Shown piece after piece: positions 62,547-64,000 of a stretch of 64,000 nt of DNA. The notes under the pieces are model-generated. The model did no database searches. It saw nothing but the letters and a program-made list of their open reading frames with translations, and had not been told where the DNA came from. Position 1 is the stretch's first letter. Each line of letters starts with the position of its first letter. Both the position numbers and the translations under genes were made by a program. Source of the DNA: Bacteriovoracaceae bacterium (GTDB lineage: Bacteria > Bdellovibrionota > Bacteriovoracia > Bacteriovoracales > Bacteriovoracaceae); assembly GCA_018649885.1 (NCBI GenBank), contig JABIHA010000036.1, forward strand, positions 1 to 64,000, in the 5' to 3' direction.

Positions 62547-64000
62547 ATGTTGCACTTATTAGTAATATCGGTATTTTTTGGCATTTTTTCGAGTAATATC
62601 CATGCTCAAGATAGTAGACCTCTCACTAGCATTCAAAGAGTTTTTAGTCCTGTACTTGATTTGAGATTTCACAAATTGGGCACTGAAAAAGTGGGCGAGT
62701 ACCAAAACAAGTCTGGGGAAAAGCGGATTTATAGGGACGATCTTGAGGTTGCAGAAAAAAATGATTCAAAGAAAAAATCTCTCCTCCATATTGCTCACTT
62801 ATCAGATTCTCATATTATTGACGAAGAAAGTCCTGCCAGGTTTTGGAGATCAGGGTTTGTTAATGGCACGGTTTTTCGTTATCAAGATGCCTATTCTACC
62901 CATGTGCTCGATGCCATGGTTGGCACTATTAACCAGTTAAACAGGCACGCTAAAAATAAGAAACTGGATTTTGCTGTGGTGACAGGGGACTTGATCGATA
63001 ATTCGCAACGAAATGAGATGGAATGGTTTTTTCAGGTTATGGATGGAAAGGATGTGACTCCCAATAGTGGAGATCAAAGAGATAATCCACTGCCTTCCCA
63101 AGATAATCCCCATATTAAGTTTAAGGCCCAGGGCCTGGACATTCCCTATTTTATCACTCCTGGGAATCATGATTTGGCATATGATGGATTTATCACTGAG
63201 AAAAACCGCAGATTTTTTGGAGTTCCATCTCCTACTGCCACTAGGGCAAAATTTCAGGTGGCACCCAAATGTAGCCCCAGATATCCTATTCTTGCAGCTT
63301 GTACTCCATATAATCCACTACTACCCAGTGAGAAGGATCATTACTGGTCACTCAAAAAAAGGGCGATCGTGGGCGATAACAATAGAGAGAAAATATCGGC
63401 TGAAGATATCTACCGAATTAGTAGGGACTCAGATCCAATTAATGGGCATGGTTATGGCAATAAAGATGAAAAGCGAGATCATGGGCACTATAGTCGCCAG
63501 CCTGTCTCTCATATTCCGATTCAACTTATAAATATAGACACCTCTAAAGAGGGAACTCTCTCTGGTGTGATTACGAGAGATACAGTCAATAATTTTTTAA
63601 TTCCCTGGCTTGATGAAACAACTAAAAAAGGAAATGAAAAATTGGTGATTCTTATGTCTCATCACCCTTTGTCTCATATCCTACCGGGGAGAGGGAAAAG
63701 ATTATTCGAGAAAACTGTGAAAAAATATCCGAATATCTTTTTACATCTTGTGGGCCACGGGCATAAGCACGACGTTGTCTCCTATAAAGGAGATGAAGCT
63801 GGAAGTGGTTATTGGGAAATTCAAACGGCTTCTCTTATTGAATGGCCTCAGCAGGCAAGACTTGTGGAGGTGGCCCTAAGAGAAGATGGGGTTGGGGAAG
63901 TTATCACAACTGTAATTGATTATGGGGAATCAAACTCCATCGCCACTGACTCTAGAGCGCTGTCAATTTTGACTAAACAAATTCCAACAGCCCTCATTAC
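62547..64000 (+). CDS. secreted metallophosphoesterase, 3' end outside the window
   Basis: An open frame runs from ATG 62547, behind GGGG, to the window edge (484 codons, no stop). A signal peptide (to about 22) is followed by LLHIAHLSDSHIIDE, VVTGDLIDNS, ITPGNHDLAYD, LMSHHPLSH and GHGHKHDV. These are the five metal-binding motifs of calcineurin-type phosphoesterases. The insert at 190-330 has Cys near 250-262. It is divergent from the GT-C pair. It could act on nucleotides or phospholipids. Confidence 0.85.
   Translation, partial: MLHLLVISVFFGIFSSNIHAQDSRPLTSIQRVFSPVLDLRFHKLGTEKVGEYQNKSGEKRIYRDDLEVAEKNDSKKKSLLHIAHLSDSHIIDEESPARFWRSGFVNGTVFRYQDAYSTHVLDAMVGTINQLNRHAKNKKLDFAVVTGDLIDNSQRNEMEWFFQVMDGKDVTPNSGDQRDNPLPSQDNPHIKFKAQGLDIPYFITPGNHDLAYDGFITEKNRRFFGVPSPTATRAKFQVAPKCSPRYPILAACTPYNPLLPSEKDHYWSLKKRAIVGDNNREKISAEDIYRISRDSDPINGHGYGNKDEKRDHGHYSRQPVSHIPIQLINIDTSKEGTLSGVITRDTVNNFLIPWLDETTKKGNEKLVILMSHHPLSHILPGRGKRLFEKTVKKYPNIFLHLVGHGHKHDVVSYKGDEAGSGYWEIQTASLIEWPQQARLVEVALREDGVGEVITTVIDYGESNSIATDSRALSILTKQIPTALI

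Noticed and set aside
63067-63531. A 154-codon rightward frame near the window end.
   Set aside because: It overlaps the metallophosphoesterase frame that carries all five metal-binding motifs.

Overview
The window is AT-rich (about 36-38% GC by eye) and very rich in secreted proteins. TIGR02147-type regulators, DUF4360, many signal-peptide hypotheticals, several secreted hydrolases and lone response regulators suggest a member of Bdellovibrionota, most like the Bacteriovorax/Halobacteriovorax group. That placement is inference from gene style, not from a marker gene. I see no rRNA, tRNA, ribosomal or other clear housekeeping gene in 64 kb.

The central feature is a plasmid-style replication and partition block at about 37.4-43.5 kb. 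It holds a RPA-type replication initiator (37952-39553), an origin with 21 copies of a 14-bp iteron in two opposed arrays (39621-40307) and an AT-rich palindrome flanked by an inverted iteron pair. It also holds a ParA ATPase, a small basic ParB/ParG-like partner and an upstream field of AGTTTTAAAGT-type repeats that looks like a centromere. The window is therefore probably part of a plasmid or chromid, or a chromosome carrying an integrated one.

Layout. 0-7.5 kb: catalase-like secreted protein, TorD chaperone with an N-terminally cut molybdopterin oxidoreductase, a TIGR02147 regulator operon with a secreted HExxH protein, and a secreted protein with an HU-like fold. 7.8-13.6 kb: a HisKA_2 sensor kinase with its receiver, DUF4360, a degenerate receiver, a rhomboid protease, and a receiver joined to a DHp helix but without an ATPase domain. 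13.8-28.2 kb: a run of secreted enzymes (purple-acid-phosphatase-like, alpha/beta hydrolase, EEP nuclease/phosphatase, protein-glutaminase-like, M28 peptidase), a DUF3604/PPIase/HupE operon, an SDR and a lyase-like beta-propeller.

28.3-37 kb: receiver and CBS proteins, a LysR/EamA pair, a secreted 2H phosphoesterase, a candidate small RNA, a large FG-GAP protein lacking its 5' end, and a gene-poor stretch with hairpins and decayed-looking sequence. 43.9-52.5 kb: secreted hypotheticals, a second M28 peptidase, a ferredoxin-nitroreductase, a membrane LuxR regulator with cytochrome b and a divergent PepSY protein, two tandem paralogous secreted proteins, and a frameshifted secreted coiled-coil gene behind a sigma-28-like promoter. 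52.5-64 kb: a lone RND pump, a BNR-type lipoprotein, a glycosylation cluster (GT2, methyltransferase, two GT-C-like membrane proteins) and a metallophosphoesterase that runs off the end.

Taken together the cargo looks like an exported degradative and surface repertoire (proteases, phosphatases, a nuclease-like enzyme, a deamidase) with small signalling modules, carried beside its own replication and segregation machinery.
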